Assembly: GCA_021202925.1 (NCBI GenBank)
Contig: JAJQCD010000006.1
Span: 1 to 58,430, forward strand
Length of the DNA: 58,430 bases
Direction of reading: 5' to 3'
Origin: Clostridiales bacterium
GTDB taxonomy: Bacteria; Bacillota; Clostridia; Lachnospirales; Lachnospiraceae
Under the pieces are notes generated by a model. The model had not been told where the DNA came from. It made no database searches and worked only from the letters and a program-made list of their open reading frames with translations. Numbering within the stretch: position 1 is the stretch's first letter; each line of letters starts with the position of its first letter. Of this stretch, positions 10,182 through 20,142 are shown piece after piece. The translations under genes and the position numbers were made by a program.

Positions 10182-12248
10182 CTATTTCCCGACCAGAACA
10201 ATGATGGTTCTCGGCGGCACCAGGAACTCTTTTCCCGCCGGAATTTCCTCTTCTTCGCCATCCGGATAGTATCCGTTTCGCTCCACGTTGTGTGTGTCGA
10301 AGCGGATCCTCCACTTCCGATCCCTGGGAAGGTTCGGAATCCCGAATGTGTGCGGTTCCCAGTGCATATTGTACGCCACATAGAAATAATCATCCGTTGT
10401 CCCGTCTTCCCGCATTCCGTATTTCCCACAGTACATCACCGCAATCTGACGGCGGAACGCTTCGAGTTCCGGTTTCCAGGCATGACGGCCGTGGTACGAC
10501 ACATCCGGATATCCGCAGGCCTGACTGTCTGCCAGCCGCGGCTCCTGCGCCATATGAAAAACCGGATGCGCCCTGCGAAATGCAATCGCTTCCTGCACAA
10601 ACTCCCACAGGGCATAATTGCTCTTCAGCTGGTTCCAGTTGAGCCAGGACGTCTCATTATCCTGACACCAGGCATTGTTGTTGCCGCCCTGTGAATTCCC
10701 GAATTCATCTCCCGCGAGGATCAACGGCGTTCCCTGGCTCAGAAGCAGCAGCAGAAACGCATTTCGCAGCTGGCGTCCCCGCATCTCCAGTACCTTCTTT
10801 CTGCGGCTCGGCCCTTCCACGCCGCAGTTCCATGAATGATTGAAATCCGTCCCGTCCCGATTCTCTTCGCCATTGGCTTCATTGTGCTTATGATCGTAAG
10901 AGACCAGATCCGCCAGGGTAAATCCATTCGTATTCGTCAGATAATTGATGACGCCATATCCCTCCGGGTTGCGACGCGCCTGAAGAATCAGACGATTCAT
11001 CTGATTCTCATCCCCCTTCAGCACCCGCCTCATATCCGTCTCAAACAACTCGTTATACTCTGCAAGTCTTCTCGGCGCCCCCTTCTCCCGTTTCGGCTCA
11101 GCGCCTTCCCAGGATTCGGCCCACAGTTTGGTATCCGCCAGATACGGATCGGCGGCGATCAGATCGATCGGCGCATATCCGACTATATGAATCCCGTCCA
11201 CGTGATACTCTCTGACCCAGTAACGAACGACGTCCAGCGCAAATGCCGGCGCTTCCTCTCCCGTAAAAAACAGTTCCAGCACCAGCTCCATCCCTGCCTT
11301 ATGAAGCGCCCGGATCAGGCTTTTGAGTTCTGTGTCCGGACTGCCTGCCTTCCCGGCGTAGGACGCCTTCGGTGCAAACATACAGGAACTCACATAGCCC
11401 CAGTAATTCAGACGTCCCGTCGCTTCCTCAACCCACCTTGGGGCACAGGGAACAGACGAAACCGATGTCACGGGCGTCGGAACAACCGTTTCCGAATCCT
11501 TCGCGCCCGACTTTTTCAGCGCCTTCACCGCCTCCTCCAGCTGCGTGTGTTTCTCCGCAGGTGTCTCCCGGACAGGCGACGACGCAATCCGTTCCGCCGC
11601 TGAAAGCACCGCCGTCGTATAATGAGAAATCCCGGTCGATCCGCCCGAAAGGTGTCTGGTCATCATGATCTCATTAAATTCCGTCACCGGCATCAGTTCC
11701 AGCGTCGTGATGCCCAGTTCACGCAAATATGGTATTTTCTCTTCCACGCCACGAAACGTTCCCTTGCTCTCCACGCCGAATGATGCGTGCCGTGTCAGCC
11801 CGCGCACATGCGCACGATAGACAATGCTGTTCTCATAGGGAATCCGCGGTGACACATCTCCCTGCCAGTCAAACTCTTCCCTTGCGACCGGGGTCGTCAG
11901 CAATGCGCTGCCGCGCTCTGCCTTCCCCCACTGATCCCGTCCATGGAATACATGACCGTACGGATCCGGCCTTCGCCTGCCATCGATTTCGAACGCATAC
12001 TCGTACTTCTCAAGGTCTTCCCCTCTGAGCGTCATTTCCCACACATTCCCGGTTCGATTCTCATCCGGAAACGCTATGGAAGCCGATGGCTTCGCCGTAT
12101 CTTTTCTGCTTCCCGTCTTCCCCTCAAACAACAGAAGCCTGCATTCCTTCGCCTCAGCTGCAAGCGCGACATGGATCCCTCCATCTACCTTTGTCAGCCC
12201 CATCGGATAACAGGTTCTGTCATTCTTATCGATTGCATACCGACGCAT
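10182..12248 (-). CDS. GlgX/isoamylase-like GH13 protein lacking catalytic residues
   Basis: A 688-residue protein with the debranching-enzyme architecture: N-terminal CBM48-like beta domain (about 1-110), then a GH13 barrel with NYWGYVSSCMFAPKASY and LADLVSYDHKHNEANGEENR, which are GlgX/isoamylase hallmarks. However region II reads HVDGIHIVGY where active enzymes have HVDGFRFDL, so the nucleophile Asp is Val356 and the Arg is His354. Region IV reads LTNTNGFTLADL instead of VTAHDGFTLADL, so the transition-state Asp is Asn441. Region I is also changed (LELFFTGEE). The region III Glu (WAESWE, E378) is kept. An insertion rich in Ala, Ser, Thr and Val lies near 205-270. It may be a glycogen-binding or scaffold protein. 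Start ATG 12248 has AGAGGTG upstream. Confidence 0.8.
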   Translation of the reverse strand: MRRYAIDKNDRTCYPMGLTKVDGGIHVALAAEAKECRLLLFEGKTGSRKDTAKPSASIAFPDENRTGNVWEMTLRGEDLEKYEYAFEIDGRRRPDPYGHVFHGRDQWGKAERGSALLTTPVAREEFDWQGDVSPRIPYENSIVYRAHVRGLTRHASFGVESKGTFRGVEEKIPYLRELGITTLELMPVTEFNEIMMTRHLSGGSTGISHYTTAVLSAAERIASSPVRETPAEKHTQLEEAVKALKKSGAKDSETVVPTPVTSVSSVPCAPRWVEEATGRLNYWGYVSSCMFAPKASYAGKAGSPDTELKSLIRALHKAGMELVLELFFTGEEAPAFALDVVRYWVREYHVDGIHIVGYAPIDLIAADPYLADTKLWAESWEGAEPKREKGAPRRLAEYNELFETDMRRVLKGDENQMNRLILQARRNPEGYGVINYLTNTNGFTLADLVSYDHKHNEANGEENRDGTDFNHSWNCGVEGPSRRKKVLEMRGRQLRNAFLLLLLSQGTPLILAGDEFGNSQGGNNNAWCQDNETSWLNWNQLKSNYALWEFVQEAIAFRRAHPVFHMAQEPRLADSQACGYPDVSYHGRHAWKPELEAFRRQIAVMYCGKYGMREDGTTDDYFYVAYNMHWEPHTFGIPNLPRDRKWRIRFDTHNVERNGYYPDGEEEEIPAGKEFLVPPRTIIVLVGK

Positions 12249-12288
12249 CTTTTCACCTCTTTCGCTTTGCACGAACCTTCCACATGCT

Positions 12289-13044
12289 TCACTCCAGTAC
12301 CAGTTCTACCGGGCAATGATCCGATCCGAAAATCTCCGTATGGATCGTTGCGTCCTGAATCCGGTTCTTCAGGCACTCCGACACACAGAAATAGTCGATC
12401 CGCCATCCGGCATTCTTCTCCCGCGCCCGGAAGCGGTAAGACCACCAGGAATAGACGCCCTCCCGTCCCGGATTCAGATAACGCCAGGTATCAATATAGC
12501 CCGCCGCCAGAAGACCGGTAAATTTCCCGCGTTCCTCGTCCGTAAAGCCAGCGTTGTGACGGTTTGTCTTCGGATTCTTCAGGTCAATCTCTGTATGCGC
12601 GACGTTGAAATCGCCACAGAAAACGACCGGTTTCTTTGCTTCCAGCCCCTTCAGATACGCCAGCCACGCATCTTCCCAGTTCATGCGGTAATCCAGCCTG
12701 GTCAGTTCATTCTGGGAATTCGGCGTATAACAGGTCAGCACATAATAATCCGGAAATTCCGCCGTAATCACACGGCCTTCATGGTCATGCTCCTCGATAC
12801 CGATGCCATAGGATACCGATAGCGGCTCTTCTTTTGTAAACAACGCCGTCCCGGAATATCCCTTCTTCTCCGCGTAATTCCAGTACTGATGATAACCTGG
12901 CAGGTCCAGATCAATCTGCCCGGCCTGCAGCTTCGTCTCCTGCAGACAGAAAATATCCGCGTCAGCCTCTTTGAAAAAATCCAGGAAGCCCTTGCCCACA
13001 CAGGCACGGATTCCATTGACATTCCAGGAAATCAGCTTACTCAT
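12289..13044 (-). CDS. xth: Exodeoxyribonuclease III
   Basis: A 251-residue AP endonuclease / 3'-5' exonuclease of base-excision repair. Motifs: [17 protein letters not shown] (metal-binding Glu), [15 protein letters not shown] and the C-terminal [11 protein letters not shown] (catalytic Asp-His). The ATG at 13044 is preferred over an upstream in-frame codon because GGGAGAG precedes it. Its first bases overlap the end of the nucleotidyltransferase gene by eight bases, implying co-transcription. Confidence 0.94.
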   Translation of the reverse strand: MSKLISWNVNGIRACVGKGFLDFFKEADADIFCLQETKLQAGQIDLDLPGYHQYWNYAEKKGYSGTALFTKEEPLSVSYGIGIEEHDHEGRVITAEFPDYYVLTCYTPNSQNELTRLDYRMNWEDAWLAYLKGLEAKKPVVFCGDFNVAHTEIDLKNPKTNRHNAGFTDEERGKFTGLLAAGYIDTWRYLNPGREGVYSWWSYRFRAREKNAGWRIDYFCVSECLKNRIQDATIHTEIFGSDHCPVELVLE

Positions 13045-13960
13045 ATAATCTCTCCCTGTACACACCCTCTGCGATCAGCCGACGAATCGACGCCTCTACC
13101 GCCGCTCTGTCCTCCTGATACGTCACACCAAACCACCGGTCCCTCGTCTCCAGAACCTTCACTCTGGCTTTTCCATTCTTCACCAGATCATCGATTACCT
13201 GCGGCAGCATATACTCTGCCTTCGGATTGATCCGCGCGTCCCCATCCAGGAACTCCGGGAAACGATCCGCCAGTTCACAGAGGAATCCCGGCGGCAGTCC
13301 CCACATATTCATGGATACATGCTGCCACGGCTCCACCTGCACCGGATTTCCGGACGCATCGGCCGCCACCAGGGCGCCGTCCTTCCACTCGATGCCGTAA
13401 GTCTCTGTCACATCCTCCAGATCGCCATTCTCCGAAACCCGGCAAACGCCCCGGGAAACACTTCCGTTCTCACTCAGGGTATTCTCCAGGATAAACCCGC
13501 TCATACACATATCATAGACATCCGCATCCGGGTCCATCTCATTCACCATGTAATCATGAATCTTCCGGAATCCTTCCCGGCCATAATAGTCATCCGCGTT
13601 GATCACCAGAAACGGTTCCTTCACCACGTCTTTCACCATCAGCACCGCATGTCCGGTCCCCCAGGGCTTCTTTCTCCCCTCCGGTACCGCATACCCGGAT
13701 GGAAGCGCTTCCAACTCCTGATATACATAATCAACCGAAGCGATCTTTTCGATCCGGCTGCCGATGATTTCCTTAAAATCCCGTTCCAGTTCCCGCCGGA
13801 TAATGAACACAATCCGGTCAAAGCCCGCATCCAGTGCGTCATGAATCGAATAATCCATAATAATCTCGCCGCCGGGTCCCACCGGCGTCAGTTGCTTGAT
13901 TCCGCCGCCAAAGCGGCTGCCGATGCCGGCGGCCATTATCACCAGTGCTGTCTTTCTCAT
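13037..13960 (-). CDS. Sugar-phosphate nucleotidyltransferase family protein
   Basis: A 307-residue protein with the N-terminal NTP-binding signature [18 protein letters not shown] and the later metal/substrate segment INADDYYG. This is the fold of glucose-1-phosphate thymidylyl/uridylyltransferases and related enzymes; the exact sugar and nucleotide cannot be read off. The ATG at 13960 has GGAAGGA upstream, 23 codons inside the longest frame. It overlaps xth, and the YqeC-MocA fusion lies just upstream with 80 bases between. Confidence 0.8.
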   Translation of the reverse strand: MRKTALVIMAAGIGSRFGGGIKQLTPVGPGGEIIMDYSIHDALDAGFDRIVFIIRRELERDFKEIIGSRIEKIASVDYVYQELEALPSGYAVPEGRKKPWGTGHAVLMVKDVVKEPFLVINADDYYGREGFRKIHDYMVNEMDPDADVYDMCMSGFILENTLSENGSVSRGVCRVSENGDLEDVTETYGIEWKDGALVAADASGNPVQVEPWQHVSMNMWGLPPGFLCELADRFPEFLDGDARINPKAEYMLPQVIDDLVKNGKARVKVLETRDRWFGVTYQEDRAAVEASIRRLIAEGVYRERLYE

Positions 13961-14040
13961 AGTCGGTATCCTTCCATTGTTAAATATATCACTCTGTTTC
14001 ACTATAACACACCACTGTACAAAAGGCAAACCATTTCCGC

Positions 14041-15369
14041 TCAGTCATTTTCCCACGGCAGATCCATATCCTTCCATTTTGCCTCATCCACAATATAATG
14101 GTGGACCTTCTCCGGATGCTCCCGCAGAAGCCTCCCCGCACCGGCATCGCCTGTCAACGACAACAGCTCCGTCTCCATCCCCCGGCGGAAAGCCGCCGGA
14201 TTCCCCGGATGATCGGTAAACAGACACCCCATCGTCTTCCCTGAACAGAGATATTCCCTCAGGAAACAGGCAATCTCCTTCCCGTCCAGATGCGGTTGAT
14301 CCGCCACAAAAAACGCGACCGCACCGCACGAGTCATCCGCAAATGCAGCCCGCGTCCCGGCCCGCACAGAACCTGCGATACCCTCCGCGTAATCCGGATT
14401 TTCCACCATCTGAACCCTTCCGGAATAATCCTCCTCGTTTAATATCCCGTCATATCGGGATACGACCATTACCTTTGCCTGCACCGGTTCACAGACGTCT
14501 CCGGTGTTGTCTGTAAATCCGTCCGCCTCTTTGCATGGAAACGGACATTCGAGCAGTCTCTTTGCTTCCAGCAGGGCGTCCAGTCCCCATCGGTACAGAG
14601 GCTTCCCCCGATAGGAACACAGCAGTTTATTTCCCCCAAACCGGCGTCCGTAACCGGAAGCCATCAGAATCAGCGCCATGCTTTGCACCGGCTCTTCGTC
14701 ATCGACCAGAGCCGCAAATGTCCGCCTGTTCCCGCTTTCCCCCGTACATTCTTCATACCGGCGCTTCATCATATTACTGCGCATATCGTGGACAGGAACC
14801 CCCGGATATCTTTTTCTCAACGGCTCCAGATAATACTTCCGTGCCAGGTGAGCAACGAATGTCTCCGTCACCAGTCCCCCGCCTTCAAACGAAATCGAAG
14901 CCGCCGTCTCTGCCACCTGCGAAGCGTTTCGCTCCATCATCGGTTCCCTGCCACCATTCAGAAGCCTCCGATCCTCCTCGTCTGCAAGCCCCGCACGATG
15001 GCAGACCACCGCAAACGGCCTTCCCACCGCACACAGACCCATCACCACGAAGATCTCATCCGTGTTCTCCGGGATGACCGGCTCATAATCTGCCGGTATC
15101 TTAATGGGGCGGTGATGAGAGCCGTCCCCCTCCACCAGCACCACATCATAGTTCCGGCATAATTCTTCATAACAGCTGTCCCCGGGGTATGCCAGCTTCG
15201 TTCCTTCGACACGGCCAGAATAGGACACGCCAGGGCGATCCGGGCGGCAAAACATGTGTGTCGTCGTCGTCACCGCGACCCGTTTTCCCTGGGCTGCGTA
15301 CTGCGTCGCCAGTGCTTCGATGAGTCCGCTCTTCCCACCTGCTCCTGCTACCGTAATCACATATGCCAT
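14041..15369 (-). CDS. YqeC - MocA-type nucleotidyltransferase fusion (molybdenum cofactor)
   Basis: A 442-residue two-domain protein. The N-terminal ~210 residues match YqeC, a putative selenium-dependent molybdenum hydroxylase accessory protein, with P-loop TVAGAGGKSGLIEAL and VLVEGDGSHHRPIKIP. The C-terminal half (from about 228) is an NTP_transf_3 domain: LILMASGYGRRFGGNKLL, as in MocA, which makes molybdopterin cytosine dinucleotide. Adjacent yqeC and mocA genes are known; here they are one chain. The ATG at 15369 is preferred over a TTG start 38 codons upstream because AGGAGAG lies before it. No molybdenum hydroxylase gene is in the window. Confidence 0.8.
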   Translation of the reverse strand: MAYVITVAGAGGKSGLIEALATQYAAQGKRVAVTTTTHMFCRPDRPGVSYSGRVEGTKLAYPGDSCYEELCRNYDVVLVEGDGSHHRPIKIPADYEPVIPENTDEIFVVMGLCAVGRPFAVVCHRAGLADEEDRRLLNGGREPMMERNASQVAETAASISFEGGGLVTETFVAHLARKYYLEPLRKRYPGVPVHDMRSNMMKRRYEECTGESGNRRTFAALVDDEEPVQSMALILMASGYGRRFGGNKLLCSYRGKPLYRWGLDALLEAKRLLECPFPCKEADGFTDNTGDVCEPVQAKVMVVSRYDGILNEEDYSGRVQMVENPDYAEGIAGSVRAGTRAAFADDSCGAVAFFVADQPHLDGKEIACFLREYLCSGKTMGCLFTDHPGNPAAFRRGMETELLSLTGDAGAGRLLREHPEKVHHYIVDEAKWKDMDLPWEND

Positions 15370-15573
15370 CCGCCCATCTCTCCTGTTCCTGTCCATCGTT
15401 TCGTCCCACGCAGCCTGTTCTCCCGACGTCTCGCCGCGGAATGCTTTTATTTTACCATTATTCCAGTGACCAAACAAGCGCAAACAGAATACGCAGATTT
15501 TTCTTTTCTTTTTTTCACAAATCTACTATACTGATATGCAGTAACGCAATATCGAAACAAGGAGGAGTTTTTC

Positions 15574-16581
15574 ATGTCTCTTATTATTCCGGAACATTAT
15601 GATCCGCATCTGACTGTCCGCCAGACACAGGAAGCGATCAAGTACATCCGTGACACCTTTCAGAAAGAGCTTGGCAAAGAAATGAATCTGGAACGGATTT
15701 CCGCCCCACTGTTTGTGACAAAGGACAGCGGTCTCAATGACAACCTGAACGGCGTCGAACGACCCGTTGGTTTTGACGTCGCCGCCTTTCCCGGCGTGGA
15801 AGTGGAAGTCGTCCAGTCTCTGGCCAAATGGAAGCGCATGGCGCTCAAAGAATACGGGTTCCAGCCAGGAGAAGGCATCTATACGAACATGAACGCCATC
15901 CGCCGTGACGAGGTTCTCGACAACCTGCATTCCTGCTACGTCGACCAGTGGGACTGGGAACGCGTCATCACCCGCGAAGAGCGCAACGAAGAAACGCTGC
16001 GGGAAACGGTGCAGACCATCTTCAAGATCATCAAACACATGCAGCACGAGGTCTGGTACAAATACCCCGAAGCCGCCAAACATCTTCCGGATCACATTTC
16101 CTTCATCACCTCCGGCGAGCTGGAAGAACGCTATCCCGACAAGACGCCCCGGGAGCGCGAAAACCTGATTACAAAGGAACTCGGCTGTGTCTTTGTCATG
16201 AAGATCGGCGACCGGCTGAAAAATGGCGAACCGCACGACGGACGCGCACCGGATTACGACGACTGGCAGCTGAACGGCGACATTCTGTTCTGGTATGAAA
16301 CCCTCGGCTGTGCTCTGGAAATCTCCAGCATGGGCATCCGGGTCGATGAGACTTCCCTCGCCGAACAGCTGAAAAAGGCAGGCTGCGAAGAGCGCAGAAA
16401 CCTGCCTTACCATAAAATGCTCCTGAACGGAGAACTGCCCTGTACCATCGGCGGCGGCATCGGCCAGTCCCGGCTCTGTATGCTGTTGCTCGACCGTGCT
16501 CATGTCGGCGAGGTTCAGGCGAGTCTGTGGCCCGAAGACATGCGCCGGACCTGCCGGGAACACAACATCATTCTTCTGTAG
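15574..16581 (+). CDS. asnA: Aspartate-ammonia ligase (ammonia-dependent asparagine synthetase)
   Basis: A 335-residue class II aminoacyl-tRNA-synthetase-like enzyme making asparagine from aspartate, ammonia and ATP. The whole length matches Asn[55 protein letters not shown] and the C-terminal [21 protein letters not shown] sits seven bases before the ATG. A TATACT -10 box lies at 15527-15532 but the -35 is poor; no T-box leader is visible in the short upstream gap. It is the first plus-strand gene in the window. Confidence 0.97.
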   Translation: MSLIIPEHYDPHLTVRQTQEAIKYIRDTFQKELGKEMNLERISAPLFVTKDSGLNDNLNGVERPVGFDVAAFPGVEVEVVQSLAKWKRMALKEYGFQPGEGIYTNMNAIRRDEVLDNLHSCYVDQWDWERVITREERNEETLRETVQTIFKIIKHMQHEVWYKYPEAAKHLPDHISFITSGELEERYPDKTPRERENLITKELGCVFVMKIGDRLKNGEPHDGRAPDYDDWQLNGDILFWYETLGCALEISSMGIRVDETSLAEQLKKAGCEERRNLPYHKMLLNGELPCTIGGGIGQSRLCMLLLDRAHVGEVQASLWPEDMRRTCREHNIILL

Positions 16582-16873
16582 CGTCGATCCTCTGCCGTTT
16601 GGGCGGACCGGCAATCCCGAGTGTGACAAAGATTGCCCACAGATAGGGGGCTCCAAAGCAATTCAGCGCTTTAGGGCCCTGAATGTTATGTTCGTCATCT
16701 TCCAGAATGCGGCGGTACGCCCGCTCGACAGTCGCGCGGGTGATGGATTTTGCTTTCCGATCGACGAACATCTCGCCGCCCCGAATCTGGTAGGTAAAAG
16801 GAAGCTGCTTTGCCGTCCGGTATTCACGTCCCTGATGTTCCATCAGAAATTGCCACAATGCATTTGTATCCAT
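16568..16873 (-). CDS. Conserved hypothetical protein, 101 aa
   Basis: Unrecognised soluble protein. It begins [20 protein letters not shown], has a short beta/basic segment ([19 protein letters not shown]) followed by a helix ([13 protein letters not shown]) and ends in [10 protein letters not shown]. The frame is open for 59 more codons upstream, but this ATG has GGAGAGGAG ten bases ahead, so it is the likely start. It is the last gene behind recD2 and comFC, and its 3' end overlaps the convergent asnA by 14 bases. Confidence 0.6.
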   Translation of the reverse strand: MDTNALWQFLMEHQGREYRTAKQLPFTYQIRGGEMFVDRKAKSITRATVERAYRRILEDDEHNIQGPKALNCFGAPYLWAIFVTLGIAGPPKRQRIDATEE

Positions 16874-16971
16874 GACTATTTTGCTCCTCTCCGCCTCACC
16901 ATTCAGCTGAAGAAATACTCTGTCCGTTTCCCTTACCGGCACCATGTCGGTACCAGAATCCGGGCAGAGCC

Positions 16972-17715
16972 TCACTGTCTCCCGCCGCCAATACAAATGA
17001 CCAGGAAATGAACCTTCTCCACTCCCGCCTGTTTCAACACCCTGGTACACGCCTCCATCGTACTTCCCGTCGTATAAATGTCATCGATCAGAATCACCCG
17101 CTTTGGCACATCCGCTTCGCTTCGGGCCAGATGAACTGCAAACGCTGCCTGCAGATTCGCCAGGCGTTCCGCGGGATTTAACTCACGCTGAGGCGCCGTG
17201 CGTCTGCTGCGCACCAGCAGCCGGCGATCCACCGGAATCCCCCAGCGCTTCCCCAGGCGTCCGGCAAGCTCTTCTGCCTGATTGTAGCCCCGTTCTCTGC
17301 GCCGGGACGAATGAATCGGTATCGGAACCAGCACGTCCGCACGCCAGGAAGCCACCAGCTTCCGGAAGCGCAGATCCATCGCTGCCGCATAAAAATCCAG
17401 ATATTCCCGCCGGTTTCTGTACTTCACGGCAGCCACCGATTTTCTTGCCGCGTCATTGTAATTCAACAGAGCCGCGCCGGACTCAAAAGATCGCTTATGC
17501 CGCAGGCAGTCCGCGCAGTATTCCTCCGGGTCGCCATATACCTCTTTGCCGCAACGCCTGCAGGTCGGTTCTTTCACCGGCGAAAGTTTCTTCACGCACT
17601 CCGGACAGATCAGGTTTCGCTCCGGCACCACAATCTCCCCGCACACCGGACACCGGCGCGGAAAGAGAAGGTTGATCGCCGCATTCTTCATCTGTATCCC
17701 GGTCAGACCGGCCAT
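16972..17715 (-). CDS. comFC: ComF family protein (phosphoribosyltransferase-like)
   Basis: A 247-residue protein. The N-terminus has two zinc-ribbon pairs (CPVC...CPEC and CRRC...CADC); the C-terminal half is a type I phosphoribosyltransferase fold with the PRPP loop VILIDDIYTTGSTM. ComFC works in natural transformation, probably with ComFA/DprA, and is widespread also in species not known to be competent. The frame could begin at a TTG six codons earlier, but that would overlap the AGGAGG ribosome site, so ATG 17715 is used. It follows recD2 by 28 bases. Confidence 0.92.
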   Translation of the reverse strand: MAGLTGIQMKNAAINLLFPRRCPVCGEIVVPERNLICPECVKKLSPVKEPTCRRCGKEVYGDPEEYCADCLRHKRSFESGAALLNYNDAARKSVAAVKYRNRREYLDFYAAAMDLRFRKLVASWRADVLVPIPIHSSRRRERGYNQAEELAGRLGKRWGIPVDRRLLVRSRRTAPQRELNPAERLANLQAAFAVHLARSEADVPKRVILIDDIYTTGSTMEACTRVLKQAGVEKVHFLVICIGGGRQ

Positions 17716-17743
17716 TTTCCGCCTCCTCGCCAAAAAGAATCCC

Positions 17744-20071
17744 TCAGGCAGGAGCCTTTTCCTGCATGACTTCCCGAATCCGCAGTTTCAGGCCTGTGTA
17801 ACGACGCTGCTCGACTTCGTTATCGACCATCGCCTGAAATACCTCCGGAATTCCCACCAGACAGACGCATGATTTCGCGCGCGTCACCGCAGTATAAATC
17901 AGATTCCGCGTCATCAGCATCCGCGGGCCGGGATAGACCGGAATCACCACCGCCGGATACTCGCTCCCCTGTGATTTGTGAATCGTAATCGCATATGCCA
18001 GTTCCAGTTCCTCCAGCTGCTTAAAGTTGTACTCTACGACTTTGCCTTCGTCAAACACCACCGTCAGCGTCTCCGCAAACAGATTGATCTCCAGGATTCG
18101 TCCGATGTCCCCGTTGAATACACCCATGCCGCTCTCCTGCGGAATGCCGTAAGAATTGCGGATCTCCCAGACGATCTGATAATTATTGCGAATCTGCATG
18201 ACCTTATCTCCAACCCGATACGTCACGCCGCCCATCTCCTTTTCCGCCTTGTCCGCCGCCCTGGGATTCAGCTGCTCCTGCAGAACCGTATTCAGCCGTT
18301 CTACGCCAAGGGCGCCCTTGCGCATCGGCGTCATAATCTGAATCTCCGCGATATCCGCGTGGACATACCCTGGCAGCTTCTGTTTCACCAGCGTGATCAT
18401 CGTGCGGATGGCCGAGTCCGGCTGCTCCTGCCGGATAAAGAGGAAATCCCGGCTCCGCTTCCCCAGCGGAATGCGTTCGCCATCATGAATGCGGTGCGCA
18501 TTCACAATAATATCACTCTCTGCCGCCTGCCGGAAGATCCGCGTCAGCCGCACTACATTAAAACACCCCGAATCAATCATGTCGCGCAGAACATTGCCCG
18601 GGCCAACACTCGGAAGCTGGTTCACGTCCCCCACAAGTATCAGCCTCGTCCCCGGCGTCACCGCCCGTAAAAGCGCATACATCAGGTAAATGTCGACCAT
18701 CGACATCTCATCAATGATGATGGCGTCCGCATCCAGCGGGTTCTCTTCGTTCCGCTCAAAATGCATTCCTTCCGTACCGCCGTCCTCTGACGGTACACCG
18801 TTCAGCTCCAGCAGACGATGAATCGTGCGGGCCTCATACCCCGTCGCCTCCGTCATCCGCTTCGCCGCCCGCCCCGTCGGAGCGGCGAGCAGAATCTCCA
18901 TCTCCTCCTGTTCAAAATAACGAATGATCGCGTTGATCGTTGTCGTCTTGCCCGTACCGGGTCCACCTGTGATAATCAGAAGACCACTGTTCACCGCCTC
19001 AATCACCGCCTGTACCTGCAGTTCATCCGGCTCAATCTGTTCTTCTGCAAAAATCCGCTCAAGCCGCTTTCGAATCCCGTCCTCCGGCTCCGACCCGCGG
19101 ATGTTCAGGTCATGAAGCATACGCGCCGCATTCCCTTCCATGTAATAATACTGCGCCGCATACACATGCCGGGACGTGGCTGGCTTCTCCCCTTCATCCG
19201 CTTCTTCTGCGTCCCATTCCACCGGCATCGGCACAGGAGAAGCTCCTGCTATTCGTTCTTCCTGGTCTTCCCCGACCTTCACAACGATCCTCTTTTCAAT
19301 CTGCAGATCCATCAGATGCTTCTCCATCGCCTCCGGCTCCACCCGCAGGAGTTCCGAAGCAGCACGCAGAAGCTCCTCCTGCGGCAGATAAGTATGGCCG
19401 TTTCCAACCGACTGCAGCAACGTGTAAAACAATCCGCTGCGAATCCGGAAATCCGAATCCGTGAAAATCCCGACCTTCTGCGCAATCTCATCCGCCATTT
19501 TGAAACCGACGCCCTGAATATCGTCTGCCAGCCGATACGGATTCTCCCGGATGATTCCGTAAAGCGACGAACCATACTGATTATAAATTTTCAGAGAAAG
19601 CGTCATGGAAATGCCATATTCCTGCAGAAACATCATGGCCTGCCGCATCTCCTTCTTTGCTTCCATCTGCTCCGCGATCGACATGGCCATCTTCTCACTG
19701 ATCCCCTTCACCTCGGCCAACCGCTCCGGCTCCTCCTCGATAATCCGGAAGGTATCCGCCTGAAACCGGCGCACGATACGGCCGGCGAGAGCCGCCCCCA
19801 CGCCGCGGATCGCCCCGGAGCCCAGGTAGCGTTCCATCGACGCGGTATCCTCTGGCGCCTTCACTTCATAGTGTTCTACCTGAATCTGTTCGCCGTAAAT
19901 CGGATGAATCACCGTCTGCCCACTCGCCTCAATAAAATCCCCCTCGCTGATATACGGGAATGTCCCCACCAGCACATACTCCTCGTCATCCGCCGAAACC
20001 GACAGGATCGAATATCCGTTGTCATCATTACGGAATTTGATTTTCTCCACATATCCGTTTACTGTTGCCAT
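17744..20071 (-). CDS. recD2: RecD2-type DNA helicase
   Basis: A 775-residue SF1B 5'-3' helicase (RecD-like, without RecBC). In order: N-terminal OB-like domain, helix-hairpin-helix repeats (near 85-200), Walker A GGPGTGKT (369-376), Walker B IIIDEMSMVD, QAAESDI region, and the C-terminal UvrD-like motif AITIHKSQGSEYP followed by LIYTAVTRAK. Length is normal. It follows the MreB-family gene terminator and precedes comFC. Confidence 0.95.
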   Translation of the reverse strand: MATVNGYVEKIKFRNDDNGYSILSVSADDEEYVLVGTFPYISEGDFIEASGQTVIHPIYGEQIQVEHYEVKAPEDTASMERYLGSGAIRGVGAALAGRIVRRFQADTFRIIEEEPERLAEVKGISEKMAMSIAEQMEAKKEMRQAMMFLQEYGISMTLSLKIYNQYGSSLYGIIRENPYRLADDIQGVGFKMADEIAQKVGIFTDSDFRIRSGLFYTLLQSVGNGHTYLPQEELLRAASELLRVEPEAMEKHLMDLQIEKRIVVKVGEDQEERIAGASPVPMPVEWDAEEADEGEKPATSRHVYAAQYYYMEGNAARMLHDLNIRGSEPEDGIRKRLERIFAEEQIEPDELQVQAVIEAVNSGLLIITGGPGTGKTTTINAIIRYFEQEEMEILLAAPTGRAAKRMTEATGYEARTIHRLLELNGVPSEDGGTEGMHFERNEENPLDADAIIIDEMSMVDIYLMYALLRAVTPGTRLILVGDVNQLPSVGPGNVLRDMIDSGCFNVVRLTRIFRQAAESDIIVNAHRIHDGERIPLGKRSRDFLFIRQEQPDSAIRTMITLVKQKLPGYVHADIAEIQIMTPMRKGALGVERLNTVLQEQLNPRAADKAEKEMGGVTYRVGDKVMQIRNNYQIVWEIRNSYGIPQESGMGVFNGDIGRILEINLFAETLTVVFDEGKVVEYNFKQLEELELAYAITIHKSQGSEYPAVVIPVYPGPRMLMTRNLIYTAVTRAKSCVCLVGIPEVFQAMVDNEVEQRRYTGLKLRIREVMQEKAPA

Positions 20072-20097
20072 TCTCCGTCCGCTCTTTCCGTCCCGTC

Positions 20098-20131
20098 AAA
20101 AAAATCCCGCGCCTCAAAAAGGCACGAGATT
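20098..20131 (-). terminator. Terminator after the MreB-family gene
   Basis: On the minus strand AATCTCGTGCC pairs with GGCGCGGGATT (two G-U pairs) around a TTTTTGA loop and runs into a string of seven T residues. It lies 12 bases past the stop codon and 27 bases before the recD2 start, so recD2 probably has its own start signal or relies on read-through. Confidence 0.8.
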
Positions 20132-20142
20132 CCTCTTTCGTA

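Noticed and set aside
15490-15573. Possible T-box leader before asnA
   Set aside because: The gap is too short and no T-box sequence or specifier hairpin is visible.
15526-16656. 376-codon open frame on the minus strand opposite asnA
   Set aside because: It is the mirror of a highly conserved gene, has no ribosome site and resembles no family; a shadow frame of asnA.
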